Source of the DNA: Formicarius rufipectus
Taxonomy: Eukaryota > Chordata > Aves > Passeriformes > Formicariidae
DNA: 64,000 nucleotides
Reading direction: 5' to 3'
NCBI GenBank assembly: GCA_013399695.1
Contig: VXAU01002292.1
Location: forward strand, 562,095 to 626,094
Shown here: positions 49,771 to 62,895 of the stretch, piece after piece
Layout of the letters: each line of letters opens with the position of its first letter
How positions within the stretch are numbered: position 1 is the stretch's first letter
The notes under the pieces: generated by a model
What the model was told of the DNA's origin: nothing
Seen by the model: the letters and a program-made list of their open reading frames with translations, nothing else
The model's database searches: none
Made by a program: the position numbers and the translations under genes

Positions 49771-51739
49771 GGCCTTGAAGAAGGAGTATCATTTATTTGG
49801 TACAAGAATTATGAGTACACCAGGGAATCACTTTTGTCTTTGTTTTTTTTTCCCTTAGGATGTAACACAGTTTCCCTTGAAACCATCAGGAACTTGGCTA
49901 AAGGTTAAGAGGAACCAAGACCAGTTCTTACAGGTCACATTGTTTCTGGCTGGATACTGGGGAAAAACTGACCCTTCCGAGTGACACCTGTAGTTCTAAA
50001 ACACGCTGCTTTTACCCAGCCAAGGGTTGGCTCAGCACAGCGCACACTTGTGGGGTACGAAAGACTGTGGGCCCACAAATGTAGGTGTGGCCAAGATCCT
50101 TGGTACACTGGCCAGTGCTGGGAGCAGGGATTGGCCACCATTTCTGGACTTCTGGTCTTCTCTGATCAGGTGACTGAACCTGGGAGCCAACGTCATCACT
50201 GGGTTAGGTCAGCTCACCAGCTTGACTTTCCCTGGCTGTTGCACCTGGGACATCAAGATTAGCATTTGTTCCTGCATCCTCTATGGGGGAGGCAGGCATG
50301 GGCTTTAATGCAGATGAAACACAGCTTGCTCTTCCACAGCCACCCACCTCTTCTGTAGTTACAATGAAGGGAAAAAAAAAAAGGTGTTTTTATTTCAAAG
50401 TCTAACTTTGTGTCCTGACTCTCCACAAATACTTTCATTTAGCCAAATGACACATTTTACTCAAGTACAGACCAGAAGAAAGGTGAATGTAAGGGAGAGA
50501 TCTACCAACTTACCGAAAGCTCCCTTTCGAAAGCCATGCATGAATCTCTTTTAAATGTATTACAATACAGCCTCTGTTTACTTTAGGCAAACAGAAAAAC
50601 TCATCATGGAGCACTCATTTTCGCAAGCTAATCAAGAACATTAGGTCCCAACAGATTCATTTAATAGAAATATAATAGGCATTCCTGCTTGCCTTTAATC
50701 TTGCCCAGCTGCAAATGCTAAAATGAACAGTGTATTAACCCTGCCTTGGAACAGAGATTCTTTCACAGCTGATATCATCCCTCTTATGGCTTATAAACAC
50801 TCCAGGCTCCCTGTATGTAAACTTTCCTGGCTTTCACTCTTTCCCCACAGCAGAGGAGAGTAGAGAGGAAAGGAAAGGAGTGGAGAGGACAGGATGCTCC
50901 GGATCGCATGCAGCTATAATGGGGAGGAATAGGTGAGGTCTAAAGGGAGGGCTGCCTGTCAGCAGAACAAAATGCAGTGCTGCCACCCAAAAACAAGGCA
51001 AAGGTAAAAGGTGGGTGGGAGAGTGAGTTTTGGGGCACTTAGGGCAATAGATGGGGGCTTTTCATGCATCACCAGCCACTCCCTGCATGGCTCTCCCTGA
51101 TTTACCAGTGCAAGACAAGGTAGTATGACAAGGCCATTCACGTGCTGACATCAAATATATGAGATTTTTCAAGCAAATTGAGATCTTAAACTGTTCACGG
51201 ATAGCAGAACTAGCATTAGAACGCTAAACAGAAAAAAAAAGCCTATCATATTTCATAATGTATGTCATAATGAACAAAAGCCTTTAAAAAAAAAAAACGG
51301 TTTTCACTGTGCTAAAGTAACAATCTAGACTTGTTGTAAGTATGTTATTCTTACAAGTAGTTCGCAGTTATTCTTGAAGGCAAGTCTTGGAGTTTCCTTA
51401 GCATAGTGCTGCTGGGGAAAATTTTCAGCATGTCCATCTTCATCTCTAGCCTGAAGGGAAATATAATGGCCTATTTAGGGACTTACAAATAATGGAAGGA
51501 AAAAAAAATAGCTAAAAGCATAACAGCTCAGATCATTAAAACAGACGGGAATCCCAAAATACAACATTATTTAAAAGTTTCTTTAAATATTCAGTACACC
51601 TTTTAGATATGAGAACTTGGGATGCTGTTTTCTTACATAGCTTAGGTTGAACATGCAAATTCATTGTGGTGTAATAATTAGAACAACAAAAGACAAACCC
51701 AAAATGAAATATTTGAGCTGGAAACTGAGTAACTCAGGG

Positions 51740-52400
51740 TTTCAATTTACTCCATTGCATTTTTCAGGATTACGTTACATATGTACTCATTTAAACTTTT
51801 TGACATGCTCAAGCGATCCTTAGATAATGTACTTGTGTTTTCAGTTTAACAGCAAGGCCCAAACAAAAAAGTTTTCATACTCATGATTTACATGTAATAC
51901 TATTATAAATAAATGGATTCCCCCTCCATGTTTAGGTGAAGCTTTGAAAGGAGCAATCATCTAGCAAGAACAATGATCCTTCAGTCAAACGCGGTCAAAA
52001 TATTTAATGACAAAGATGCATTAAAAGTCAGTGGTTGTTTGGAACTACGCTTTAATTAAGAAAGCTGAAGTTTAAATGGAGACATTATCAGAGCCCATTA
52101 GCAATCCTGCTTGCATATAGTATTTTTCCCTTCTCATCTAGAGTGTTTTCTGCTTTTAAGTTAAAGCAAATGGGAGAAGCAGGTGAAAGGAGGAGTGTCA
52201 GCAATACACTCATTACACTGTTCATTTGAGTGACACTTGCACTCCGTTCCGCTCCATCTCATCTGATTCCTGACTGTTCGCTCTCTCCCTCTCACAGCCT
52301 CCCTAAATTCACAGCTGAGCTGTCTCCCTCACATATGGCTTGCATATAATTATGTACATTCCATTTTACACTGCATTAAAATGATGAGTTCCTGGCTCCC
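51740..52400. promoter_or_regulatory. candidate conserved non-coding element cluster
   Basis: About 650 bases of unique sequence with TTAATTAA (52052-52059), AAATATTTAATGACAAAGAT, a TTTGAGTGACAC site and CATATAATTATGTAC (about 52343-52357). It looks like an intronic enhancer block. Just to the right (52400-52640) the composition switches abruptly to GC-rich sequence that I cannot assign. Confidence 0.3.
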
Positions 52401-52947
52401 TGCCAACCTATTTAAATCAGCCCCTGACCAAAGAAGCAGGGGAGAGGAGGAGGGCAGAGGCGGCATGACCAGATCAGGAGCAAGGGGAGCAGGCAGAGGC
52501 AATGGGGTGAGGAGCAGGTAGTGCTGCTCCCCACCCCTTCTGATATTCCATGTGTGTGTCCCTGGGGGGGAGCAGAGCGGTCCAGGGATGCCCAGGTGCA
52601 ATCCAGGCACACCTCGGAGGTTGCAGCAGCGCTGGCATATTGTTCACCCCTCTCTCAGCGTGAACTGCCTGTCGTCATGTGTCACACACCCAGTGCCCAG
52701 GCTTTTCAGTGTTGGCATTTATGAAAGATATTTACACCTTGTAGGCTCTGTGACTTGTTTGTCTTCAAACAGGCTTCTGCCTCTCTCTGAGGAGAGGGAG
52801 TGGGAAAGGGGAGACGTGAGTTAACAGCACTGTTGATTTTTAGGAAAACATGAAGGGTCTGCACTTCAACAAAAGCCCTTTGACTCCAGGAGGCTTTGAC
52901 TCAAGCCTCTGCTTGTCATCTGTGGGGTGTGAACATAATTTGCCCAA

Positions 52948-52997
52948 CAAAAAAAAAAAAGAAAAAGAAAAAAAAAAAAAAAAAACAAACCCCAAAC
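52948..52997. repeat. A-rich low-complexity tract
   Basis: Runs of A broken by single G residues over about 40 bases and ending in ACAAACCCCAAAC. It resembles an old retroposon tail, but no element body is recognised on its left. Confidence 0.85.
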
Positions 52998-54879
52998 ATT
53001 TTTAACAGTGCAAAATTTGTCAAAAAGTGTATTTTGCGACAAACCTACTACTGACAATGATTATGAGAGGCAGAAAGTGGGAGATGAGTTTATTCTGTAT
53101 GTTTCCTAGTAGCTTGCAGATGTTTTCTCTCACTGCCCTCAACAGTTGTAGATTAGAAAATGCTTACAAAACCACAAGGAAGAGACAGATGACTCCTGAG
53201 TACCTGAGATGATTTTTTTATTGACAAAGGTTTAAATGTGTTCTTCTAATTATCAGTTTGAAACTGAAACCTCTCTTATACAATAATTCTACCTCTATGC
53301 TGTGTGGAATACAAAGTCCAAGTTTGATCGTGTTTTGTAAAAAAAAACACCAAATTCTCATTTTGAAAACAGATGTTGCCCTTTCCTTTCCTCCTTGAAG
53401 GAATATGGGTAACTCACTGAAGCTCTTCCAGGTCATCTAAAAAACAACCAGGGGATGAATTCCTTAAAAATGCCTTGCACAAACAGAAACAGATCCATCA
53501 GCTTGGGATCATGGATGCTAATAGGATGCTCAGTGACAGACAGCTAGGGAGATATTGGTAGGGCACAGGTGTGTAGGGCTCCAAACGCTGTTGGTGCTCC
53601 CAGACCCCTGAAATTTTATCTTGGCACTACTGCTAGACATTGTGGCTGTGACGGCTGGCACATTGTAACCTGCCAGTGACCCTCTGGAGCTTTATCATGT
53701 TGCACACATACACCTTGTAAAATGAAATTGATATCAGGGTCTTTGTAGTGCATGTGTCAAAATATAGAGACAAACCCCACTAACCTTGACCCGCTTACCA
53801 AAATTGCCAGCTATACAAAGGTTATTTGCCCCTGTTGATGGCAACAAGACCCCATTCCTACTTATCCAAACCTTACTTTATTTATTTTGGATGTCCCTAA
53901 AATTTTCTAGTCTTAAAACCTGTTTAGCTACGTACTGCTGTAATTTACTCAGGCAGCAGAAATACCCCTAATTTAGCTAGGTGGTTCTCATTGCTAAAAA
54001 CACCTATTCTGCGCAGCCAGGGGTAATTCAGCAGTTGCTTTGCATTAATTCACGACTACCATCTTCCGGTTGTAAATAATTTGCAGAAGGAAGCATTTTT
54101 AGACTGTTCAGCACTGTTCTAAGTGTATTAAAAAAAACTGGCTCAGAGTTTATCTCACAATGGTAATATTGTGATAGGCCTGTGCCTACACTGACCCATT
54201 CTCAAATGTGACTGCCTCAGTTCCCCAGCATCTCAAGCTCCCTTGCAGCAGGCTGGCATCTACAACTTTGCCATCAGGCTTGGCTGTCATGGGATGCTAT
54301 TGTTTAAAAGGAAGCAATTCCAAAAAAACCCAAGCCAAATCTGTGATCGCTCTTTTTTTTAAAATGCTTTAAAACTGCTAAAATCATTATAGAAATGCTC
54401 TCATCAAAAAATGCATGTCCAAACTGCTAGATGTGATTGATTGTATATATGTAATACACAGTACAACTACTCTCACAGTACATTTTGTTCCAGGACAAAA
54501 AAGACTTCAACTCATGTTCTGAGACCTTGAACCATGGTTAGCACTGGTAGTTTTATCAGTGTAAAACTGCTGCAGTTTCACTGTGACAGGTCTCTCCTGA
54601 GATTTACTGAATCTCCTAATTCAATACCCTATACTGGCACTCAGCCGCCTTCCCATCAGCTGCATGGGATCCAAGGGGAAACCTGCCCGTCCCCACCCCC
54701 TGGGACACTGGGCTGGACACTTGACAAAGACAGTGGCACACACATTGCTTCAGCTGCTACAGCTAGAATAGAGCACATTGCCCAAGAAGCAGTATTGGCA
54801 TTGAAGATCTAGTGAGGAAACTGCAGTTGACTTGGTGGAGCTGGTTTGGTTGTAAGGTCAGCCTGATGATGGGTTGCAC

Positions 54880-55100
54880 GGGAAATCATGGCCTTTAATT
54901 GCAGGTTAGATATCAGGAAACCCTTCTTAATGACAGGTACAGCAGAGCACAGGAGCAGATTGCCTAAGGAGACTGTCAAAGCCCCATCACTGGAGTTTTT
55001 TAAGAGCAGATTAGGTAAACATCTGCCAGAAATGACATGCAAGGAGTAGTTCCTGATGTGGGGAAGCTGGACAGATGAGAACATCTCCTTTCCTAGGTAC
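54880..55100 (+). repeat. CR1 LINE 3'-end fragment
   Basis: The order of blocks matches the 3' end of CR1 non-LTR retrotransposons: GGTTAGATATCAGGAAACCC, TTCTTAATGA, GCACAGGAGCAGATTGCCTA, GCCCCATCACTGGAG followed by TTTTTTAAGAGCAG, and the closing GCTGGACAGATGAGAACATC then TCCTTTCCTA (for 'ctggactagatgacctc...cccttcc'). The copy is 5'-truncated, as is usual for CR1, and moderately diverged; no reverse-transcriptase part is present. CR1 dominates bird, crocodilian and turtle genomes, which supports the host assignment. Start is approximate; it may reach left to about 54830. Confidence 0.8.
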
Positions 55101-58100
55101 TTTTCTTTTTTGCTTTCCATCACTGGGATTTGAAAGAACAGGGCAGTGGGTAAGAAAAAAATTATTTTAAAAAAAGAACAGAAAACAGGATCTGAAAGGA
55201 CCTCTGAAAACAGCACAGCATTTGATGTTCAGAGATATGCATACTCATTAATAGGTACATGATGGCAACTACCTTTGGCTACAGAAACTGTGCTATTTGT
55301 TTATAAGCCAACCAGCCTATATTTGTGAAAGATGCCAATAGTTTGGAAACAGACTATATATTCAGTCAAGATTCCTTTTTTCAACACAACAGAGGAAGAA
55401 CAATCTACAGCAGAATTTCCTCCTCTCCAAAGTGCATGGATATTTGTTCCTCCTTATTCTCAGAGAAAAATTATCTTAATACAGACAGAGGATTTCTTAG
55501 CTTCAAGTCTAAGTCTTTTAATGCAGCTTTAGCCTTGGGAGAGGAAATCTGTGCTTATATTTTAATATTAAGGGCAGGATCTTATGATAGTGTAAGTCCC
55601 AAGGCAGGTTGAACCAAATAATTTATTAAGAAAGAGCTTGTTAATGCAAAGCTTCCACTAAAATGGGACAATGCATGTGCAATGAAATCCTACTGCTTAG
55701 TCCACAAAACTTTGATGCCACTCAACCAAAAACACCTAACATCTATTTTCCAGGAGATACAGTCACCTGAGTAATGCAGAGTGACAGAATATTAGCCTCC
55801 TTACTCAGGATAAAACTGCCACCTAATTTCCATAAATGTCCTTTAAAACAGAAGAAACACGGGACCATTACGCCCAGACACGTTAGAGGCAAGCATTAGT
55901 TGGATGTCTCTGGTAGGACCAAAAATAAGCCCAAGATGTTGAACAGTGTTGCTATAGAAGTGCAGATAACTGCATCAAGGCTCCTGTCCTATGGCAATGA
56001 CCAGAGGAAGTTCACATCACCCTTAATACTCTTGTCTCTGGAGACTGGCTGCAGATGGGAACTGGAAGCTGTGTTTCCATTTCCATCACAAAGGTTATCT
56101 CTCCCTTCACTGAAACTCGAAGGAAATCCTCGGGGAGACCCTAATCCTTGAAATTCTAGTTCCTGTGCAATTCTGATGTCCCAGATAATCAATTATCATG
56201 CTCTCAACATTCACTGTACCAGCAACAGTAAAAATAGTACTCAACTTCCACCTGCTGGGTATATTCTTCCCAGAAATATGAACATGCTGTGGGTTGGGTG
56301 GAGCGGGAGCCCATCATCAGGGTGCTGGTTTGTGCTGGAAATGGAGTAGGGTCAGGGAAGACAGTGTAGAGAGGATGTCCCCTGGGTTCAGCAACCACAC
56401 AGTTATAGGAGCGAATGAGCCCTCAGCTCAGGAAAAGTCTTCCCTTGGGGAAAGCTTCCTCTAATGTTTGATGACAGATTTGCTCGTCACAAGAATTTCA
56501 GGATTTTCCTGAATCACAGAGTGATTCAATAAGTGATATTTATTAGCTTGTTGCCTCTCTAGTTGCATTCTTATTCACTAATCTCACAAAAATTGTAATA
56601 TTTTGCCACTCCAAGCCCCTAAATTCTCCTCAAGCTCTTTGAAAATGTCCCAGGTATTTTGAAACATGTCAAAACAATGTTTCATGAAATCTCCCAACAC
56701 TCAGATCAGTGAAAAGAAAGTATCTAAAACCTACACACACATTGTTTACCACATCATTATAATTTATGTTCCACAAAAATTGAGGTTAACCCTTTAGCCT
56801 GACCTCTGGTGACCAGCCCAGGTTAGAGGTGACCACCCTACCCAATATTTTCCAGCCTTGGTCTCTTTACCAGCAGTGACTCTTTACACACTTGGTAGTG
56901 GTCTATGGAGAGCTTGCAGGTCACATGCTACTAACTCCCCTTGTTTCCAGCTGCTAAAATGCATTAAAGACAGCTAAAAATACATTAAATACTTTCCTAA
57001 TGTTATTTTTCCATGTAAGCAACTGCTGTAGCCACCACAGGAATGTTATTTGATCGCCAAGGGGAGGGGAAGTGGTCCGCGAGACAATCTGGCTACTGGA
57101 GGTGATCTACAAAGTTAAAAAGAAATTGGGAGTATGCCCTCTTATAGCTTCTTTATTAAGTATGCAAAGGAAAACAGAAGGGGTTTTGCTGATTTGCTAG
57201 CTCCTCTCCTCCTGCCACCCCATGCCATCCCAATGCTCACACAAAAACATGTAGCAACACATGTGCACATCACCACCTATTATTTAAGTTAGGAACTGAG
57301 ATCTTGTTTATGCCGGAAGCAGTCGTCAGTGAACAGAAACCGGCAGAACAATATTGCTGTGGCAAGCCAACATGCAGCTCTTCCCAGGTCCTGAGAAGTG
57401 GGTGTACCACTGGTAACAGGTTTGTGCCATTTTGTTGCCTGTGATCTATCCATAGATTTTCTTGAAATCTCTTCTTGGCATTCAGCTGCTCCTGAGTTCT
57501 ATATATTACAGTACAGACTGCACAACTGCGGAATCCCTTTCGCAGAGTGAAGCTGCATGGTGCCCAGGAAGGAGTAAACATTCCCCTGCAAGGATGCAGT
57601 ACCTAAGCAGAGCTCGAGGTTCAATTCCCTGAAGGCATCCTCAACAAGACAAGGGTCCCTATCATTGTCATATCTATTGTTCACAGCTGCTCATGCCTTA
57701 CTGTGACCTGTCCACTACAGACAGTGATGAATCTAGACCCAAATTCTAACCTTTGTTCAAATTTTAGTTGCTATTTCAAAAGCAAACACAAAATCTGGTA
57801 AGTAAAACACTAATGCAAACTGGACTGAAAAAAACACCCTGAGTCCACATATTTAAGAAGGCTCGGTGTGAAAATGACTTCAGAAGCCAGTAATCTGGCT
57901 AGCATGATTAAGCCCAGAGAAAACACATGATTCTGAATATCCTGCAAACCTCTGCATTGTGCTAATAGAAGAAATACTTACTGACTAGTCACCAGGTCAA
58001 ACCTGCTGTTCTACCTAAACCCAACCCACACCACCTCACTGTCCCTTTCTGAACATATTTAAAATCTCCTGGCAAAGAGGTAGTTTGCCAAGAAAAGCTG

Positions 58101-59716
58101 ACCCAGAAAAAATGCATTACAACAAAGAAGGAGAAGATGCCAATCTGTGGAATGATAGGGCAATGTCTCTGAAATTATGCTTGTCAAAGCAACTGAGGAC
58201 TGTCACATTTATTTTCTTGACTAAATGAAGCAAACTGAAATATCCAAACAAATGTCCCTACATATCTGAAAAACAGTTATTTAAGGATTAATTTTTTTTT
58301 TTAACGTTTGTCTTCCACAGGCTCTGAATGGTCCACCTTTATGGATTAAATTTTTCACTCAGAATTTTATGACATAAAATTATCCACAGTTTATGTTTAA
58401 AGTGCAAACTCCAGACTCTAATAATGTAAGGAATATTAGAAACAAAAGGAAATATGCATTACTACTACTCTAATGTCTGCTAAAGTAATAACTTCCATCC
58501 TACTGCATTTAAAACTTACACCTAAAAAAAAAAATAGAAGGATTCAGCTTTCTGGATTCCATAAACCTTTTTCTCCCCTTCTCCCAGTTTTGTTTCATAT
58601 ACTTTATAGAAAAACCCTGCTAGACTTCTCATCCTCCCAAGCAAAAATCAAGATTTTCCTTTCATACTGTTTGCAATGCTGTAAATTTATATTCCTTTCT
58701 TCCACAGTCATAAAATGCCTAGAGAAAACCTGGTAATCACCTTCTGTTTCCCAATACACCCAGAAAGAGCAACTGAAGTAAAAATAGCAGTGTCTACTGC
58801 CCTGGATCACTCCTCTAATTTTTATGGGAAGAGGAGCAAAAGAATTGAGATGTTAAATTACTCAGGCTCACAAGAGATCCAAAGTGGTACAGCCTCAATC
58901 CAGTTGCTCAAGTTGGGAACTGCCTAATGTTCTCAAATGAAAACTCTCCGTTCAACCTCATATTCCCATTGCATTCCAGACTTACAGACCTTTTCCTTCC
59001 TCTGTTAGCTAATAATCAGGCACTTTCTGCAGCTTTCCTGCCTTCCTCAGGACTGTGCTACCCTTTCCCTGACAGTACATGGCATGGTGATATATGAGAA
59101 GTGTTCAGGTGGCTGCCTCAAAAGCTAATTTTTCAAACTGCACAAACCTTTAACCATATCATAAATTTTTAACAACCAGTTCAGAATTGTCAAAGAATAA
59201 ATATGATAACAAACACATAACATTGAGATAATTTGAAATAAACTTTGTTTATTGCCCCTTTGAATGGTTTTTCAAAAAGTCACAGCTGCATGGAACCTTC
59301 ATAAAAGTGAACCTATTCTAGTAATCTCCCTCCTGATTCATGGCAGGTCTGGTCCGGAGACACTAATGGACTGTGCCTGACAGTTATTGCAACACAGTCA
59401 ATACACAGCCTAAAATATGGCTAGGAAAGAAATGAAAATATACTACAGACTTCCCAATAGCTTCCATTTCTGTAATGGGTAGCTTGTAGTTGATATGCTT
59501 TCCCTCTCTCTTCACATTCCTTGATTATTATAATTTATGAGATAAAAGCGTTTTCCAAAGTATTCTTTATGTTTCAGTGTCAGGTAGATCCCTTGTCACT
59601 GCTGCCTTTTCTACAAGGGTACCCCAGCCCAGATGAAAGACTTGGGCATAGGGCAAGCACACATTTCCAATGAGTCTGCCAGAGAAGCAGGGAGACAGCA
59701 AAACAAAACACAACAT

Positions 59717-59783
59717 CAAGGAGAAGGAAGGGGGAGGTGGGGGAAAGGAGAAAAAAGGAAACAAAAGATGAAAAAAAAAACCC
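59717..59783 (+). repeat. purine-rich tract
   Basis: AAGGAGAAGGAAGGGGGAGG and onward through GGGGGAAAGGAGAAAAAAGG to an A-run; almost no pyrimidines over more than 60 bases. Such tracts can adopt triplex DNA, but nothing here shows a function. Confidence 0.7.
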
Positions 59784-59889
59784 TTAAATATTGGTTAGGG
59801 TTAGCAAAGGCTCACAGACCAAACAAATCACTGTCCCTAGTGAATTTGTTTCCATGCATCTGCTTATTTCAAGCCTTGGCATTGTAAAT

Positions 59890-60180
59890 ACCAGAGCAAC
59901 AATGCGGATTTTCTCGCATTGCAGTGTCACATATAGGCTTAATCATCTTGACTCAGAGCATATTTTTTTAAGCAATTGCAGGCTGGTTTAATGAACTTCT
60001 CTCCCACTGGCTTTTATAGACTAGTCATGATCAACATACCATTAAGATAAACCCCGCACCCCATCCCTCCCCTCTCTGACAGCTTGCCTTATTTGCCTCA
60101 CAACAGTCAATATCCAATTAAGAGCCAGCGGATTTGATCGATAGAGAAGGTAACAATAAGACTTGAACAGCTGGTGAATT
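59890..60180. promoter_or_regulatory. candidate conserved non-coding element
   Basis: Unique block with AATGCGGATTTTCTCGCATT (an imperfect inverted repeat), AGGCTTAATCATCTTGACTC, CCAATTAAGAGCCAGCGG and GATTTGATCGATAGAG. Texture resembles conserved intronic enhancers. Low confidence without an alignment. Confidence 0.22.
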
Positions 60181-62689
60181 CTACATCTATTCTTTTTCTT
60201 CAGTTCCCATCTCTGTGGCATATACACAGTTCTGTACCTTGAATAAATGCAGAGAAGGAAAAACAATGACCAGATCTGGCTGGTAAAGGTTCCCCTTGAG
60301 TGGGCTGCATCTGCACCTACTGTGCAGCAATAAATGCTTGTCTGGGGTCAGTGCAAGAGAGGCAGGATCATATTCTCTGTATTTTCTGTGGCCTTTTAAA
60401 GAGAGAAAATAGAAATCTCTTCCTGCTCTGGTTACGAGCGACATGTCACTTGTGCCATTCACACATAAAAATGGAGGGGCTGTAATATTATTAAAGCAAT
60501 CTTTTATGAGCTGGGCCAAGAAATTACTGATCTGGAGAGTGGGGCAAAAGCCAATAGGCATGGAGTGTAGGCAGGAAAATGGGCAAGGAGGGGGTGAAAG
60601 AAAGCAGGGGAAGCTTTAATAGAAATGGCACATTCTACAACCTTAATATCATCTCCCAGTCTTTCTGCCAATGATGAATGTCTACAATAAAAGGTGGGAT
60701 AGTGGCAGATATAAGCAGGAAAAAGCAAAACCTTGCTGGGGGTGAAGAGCATTCATTATAATTCCCAACAGCCCAGCTTGAGGTCAGAGACTGAGGTCAC
60801 AATATTGCCAACAGTCTTGGGGTATAATACCAGGTACAGTACTTCTTCCTTGCCTTCCACCACCTTTTTTTGAGGCTTTTATTCAATGTTTTACTTTCCA
60901 AGACATTTCACAGAGTAATAGGCTGATATATTCCAAGTGGGGTAGCCCTCCTTTTCCAGCGTTTCCACTCCACTTTAAATAAGAAGTCTTGACCATGGGG
61001 GATGCCACTCTCTCAATGGCAAATAGGACCTAATCCAAACATCTCTGAGCTTGCTTACAACACTGATAGAAAGTTATTCCTAAATCACAAGTGGTGTGCC
61101 TGTGTTCTCTACTGCCCACTGCAACCCTCTGTCATTTGGAGGGATTCCAGTAACATATATCATGTCTAAAACCAGGAAACTGTCTGTTCAAACTCATAAG
61201 GAAGTTTGGAGCACACAGATCTTTTCAGGCAATGGGAAGCAACTGACTAGAATTTATCTTCCCGACTTGTCTTGGTATTTGAGAAGCCCCATTCTGAGTT
61301 TTCTCCTTTCTGTCACAATAAGATGAAACATGCTGAAAAACACCTCTGTCTTCACAGCTCCCTTCATGCCATGTTCCACAGGGTGCAGTTGTAGGTAGAT
61401 CCTTCACCAAGATTCTGAGTCTACAGGAATCCACTTCCAACTGTTCACAGCAGACTCCTATGTGTTTGCCCCTTGTATAGCTCCTACTCACTAATATACT
61501 TTGCAAATACTTAGCCAATAACTTTGCTTACAGCTTTGGCCTTCTTTATTGTTCCTCACAATTCACTGGACTACTCACTGTCACCTCAAATGTGTCACAC
61601 ATTGTGAAGTCTGGCTGATGGCCTGTGCAATAGGACTGTCTCATTTTCCTCAAAAATGCAGCTATTGCTTTAACAGGGAAGCAAAAAGATGCAGCTATGA
61701 CATTCCTGTGCAAACCTGGTACCACAGCTACAGAGCTGGGGGCTGTCAAATCACACACCTGCACAATGAGTGCCCCATAGTCCTCCATTCAAGGGCTGGG
61801 CTTGAAGCAGATTGCTGGGCTTTGCAATACTCAGATACCAAAGTACTCCTCATGTTTCTCCACTCCCAGGCTGTAAATAAAGTGCTTGCCTCTTCAGTCA
61901 CCAGCACACAGACTTACCTATCTCAGTTTAGGCCAAGATTGTCCCTGTCTAAGCAAAGTCTGGAGAAACCTAAGACAATGTGGCCTTTGGTCTTTCATCT
62001 ATCATGCACAACTCCCCAAAGTCCCCTTTGTTCAACCAAGATGTAGAGGTCTTTGTCTTGGTCACAGAGGACATTGCAGTAGGAGGCAGCACGGCTTGGA
62101 GGAAGCTGGTGCACTTATTACTATCATTATACGGAAGTACCAATGCATCAAGTTAAATAAACACTTTAAGCACATTCTTACTTTACTGAATATTGCTGCT
62201 CTCTGAAAAACTACACACAATTTTCTATTCTGTACCTGATTCCATCAAAATTGAAGACAAGCCCAGTTCTCTTGCATGCATCCAGACTGCTTTGCATTGG
62301 GCATCAACTTTGTAAAGTGAATGAATTGTTTTGAACTCTGTTGTTCTTAGAGCACTTTTTCCATCTGTGCCTAAAGATACTCTAAAGTGAAGAAAGCACT
62401 TGCTTGCCCTTCATACAATCACACAAGTGAAGTAAAGCACAGGGAAAGACCAGAGCTAGCAAGATAACCACTGGGGTGGTAACAGATGTTCAGCCTAAAA
62501 TAAGATTGAGGCCAGTAGACAGGAAAATCTGTCTGTGTTTCCCACTACTAGTAGCAGGAGGAGCACTGTGGTGATAACCATCATTGTGTCTTCATTAGCA
62601 ACAGGCTGGTCAGAGAGAAAATAAGCTGAGGCATTGACTTTTCATATCTAAAGTGTGAATTCCAGGAACAGAATGACAATTGAAATTAC

Positions 62690-62895
62690 TTACATCTAAC
62701 TATGTAATTAATGTTTGCGTCAGTTTATTACAAGCATCTTCACCATTCCTGCTGTGAAATGCAACTTAGTGACTTCTTTTTGTGGGGAACGAGATGGAAC
62801 AACCATTTGTCTCACTTGCATTGTTTATATATTAATCATTAAATTGTTACTAATATTATTAATCTGATTATCCTAATTACATGTCTTCTGTCTTT
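62690..62895. promoter_or_regulatory. candidate conserved non-coding element
   Basis: TATGTAATTAATGTTTGCGT (TAATTA at 62705-62710), then TATATATTAATCATTAAATT, AATATTATTAATCTGATTA and CCTAATTACATG. Dense TAAT/ATTA cores in repeat-free sequence; likely either an AT-rich enhancer or plain AT-rich intron. Confidence 0.22.

Noticed and set aside
56505..56540. ATCACAGAGTGATTC, resembling the CR1/avian 'atcatagaatg' tail
   Set aside because: Too short and lacking any CR1 body beside it.
61549..62046. 165-codon plus-strand frame
   Set aside because: No recognisable motif despite several Cys and His; overlapping minus frame of 80 codons also open; treated as chance.
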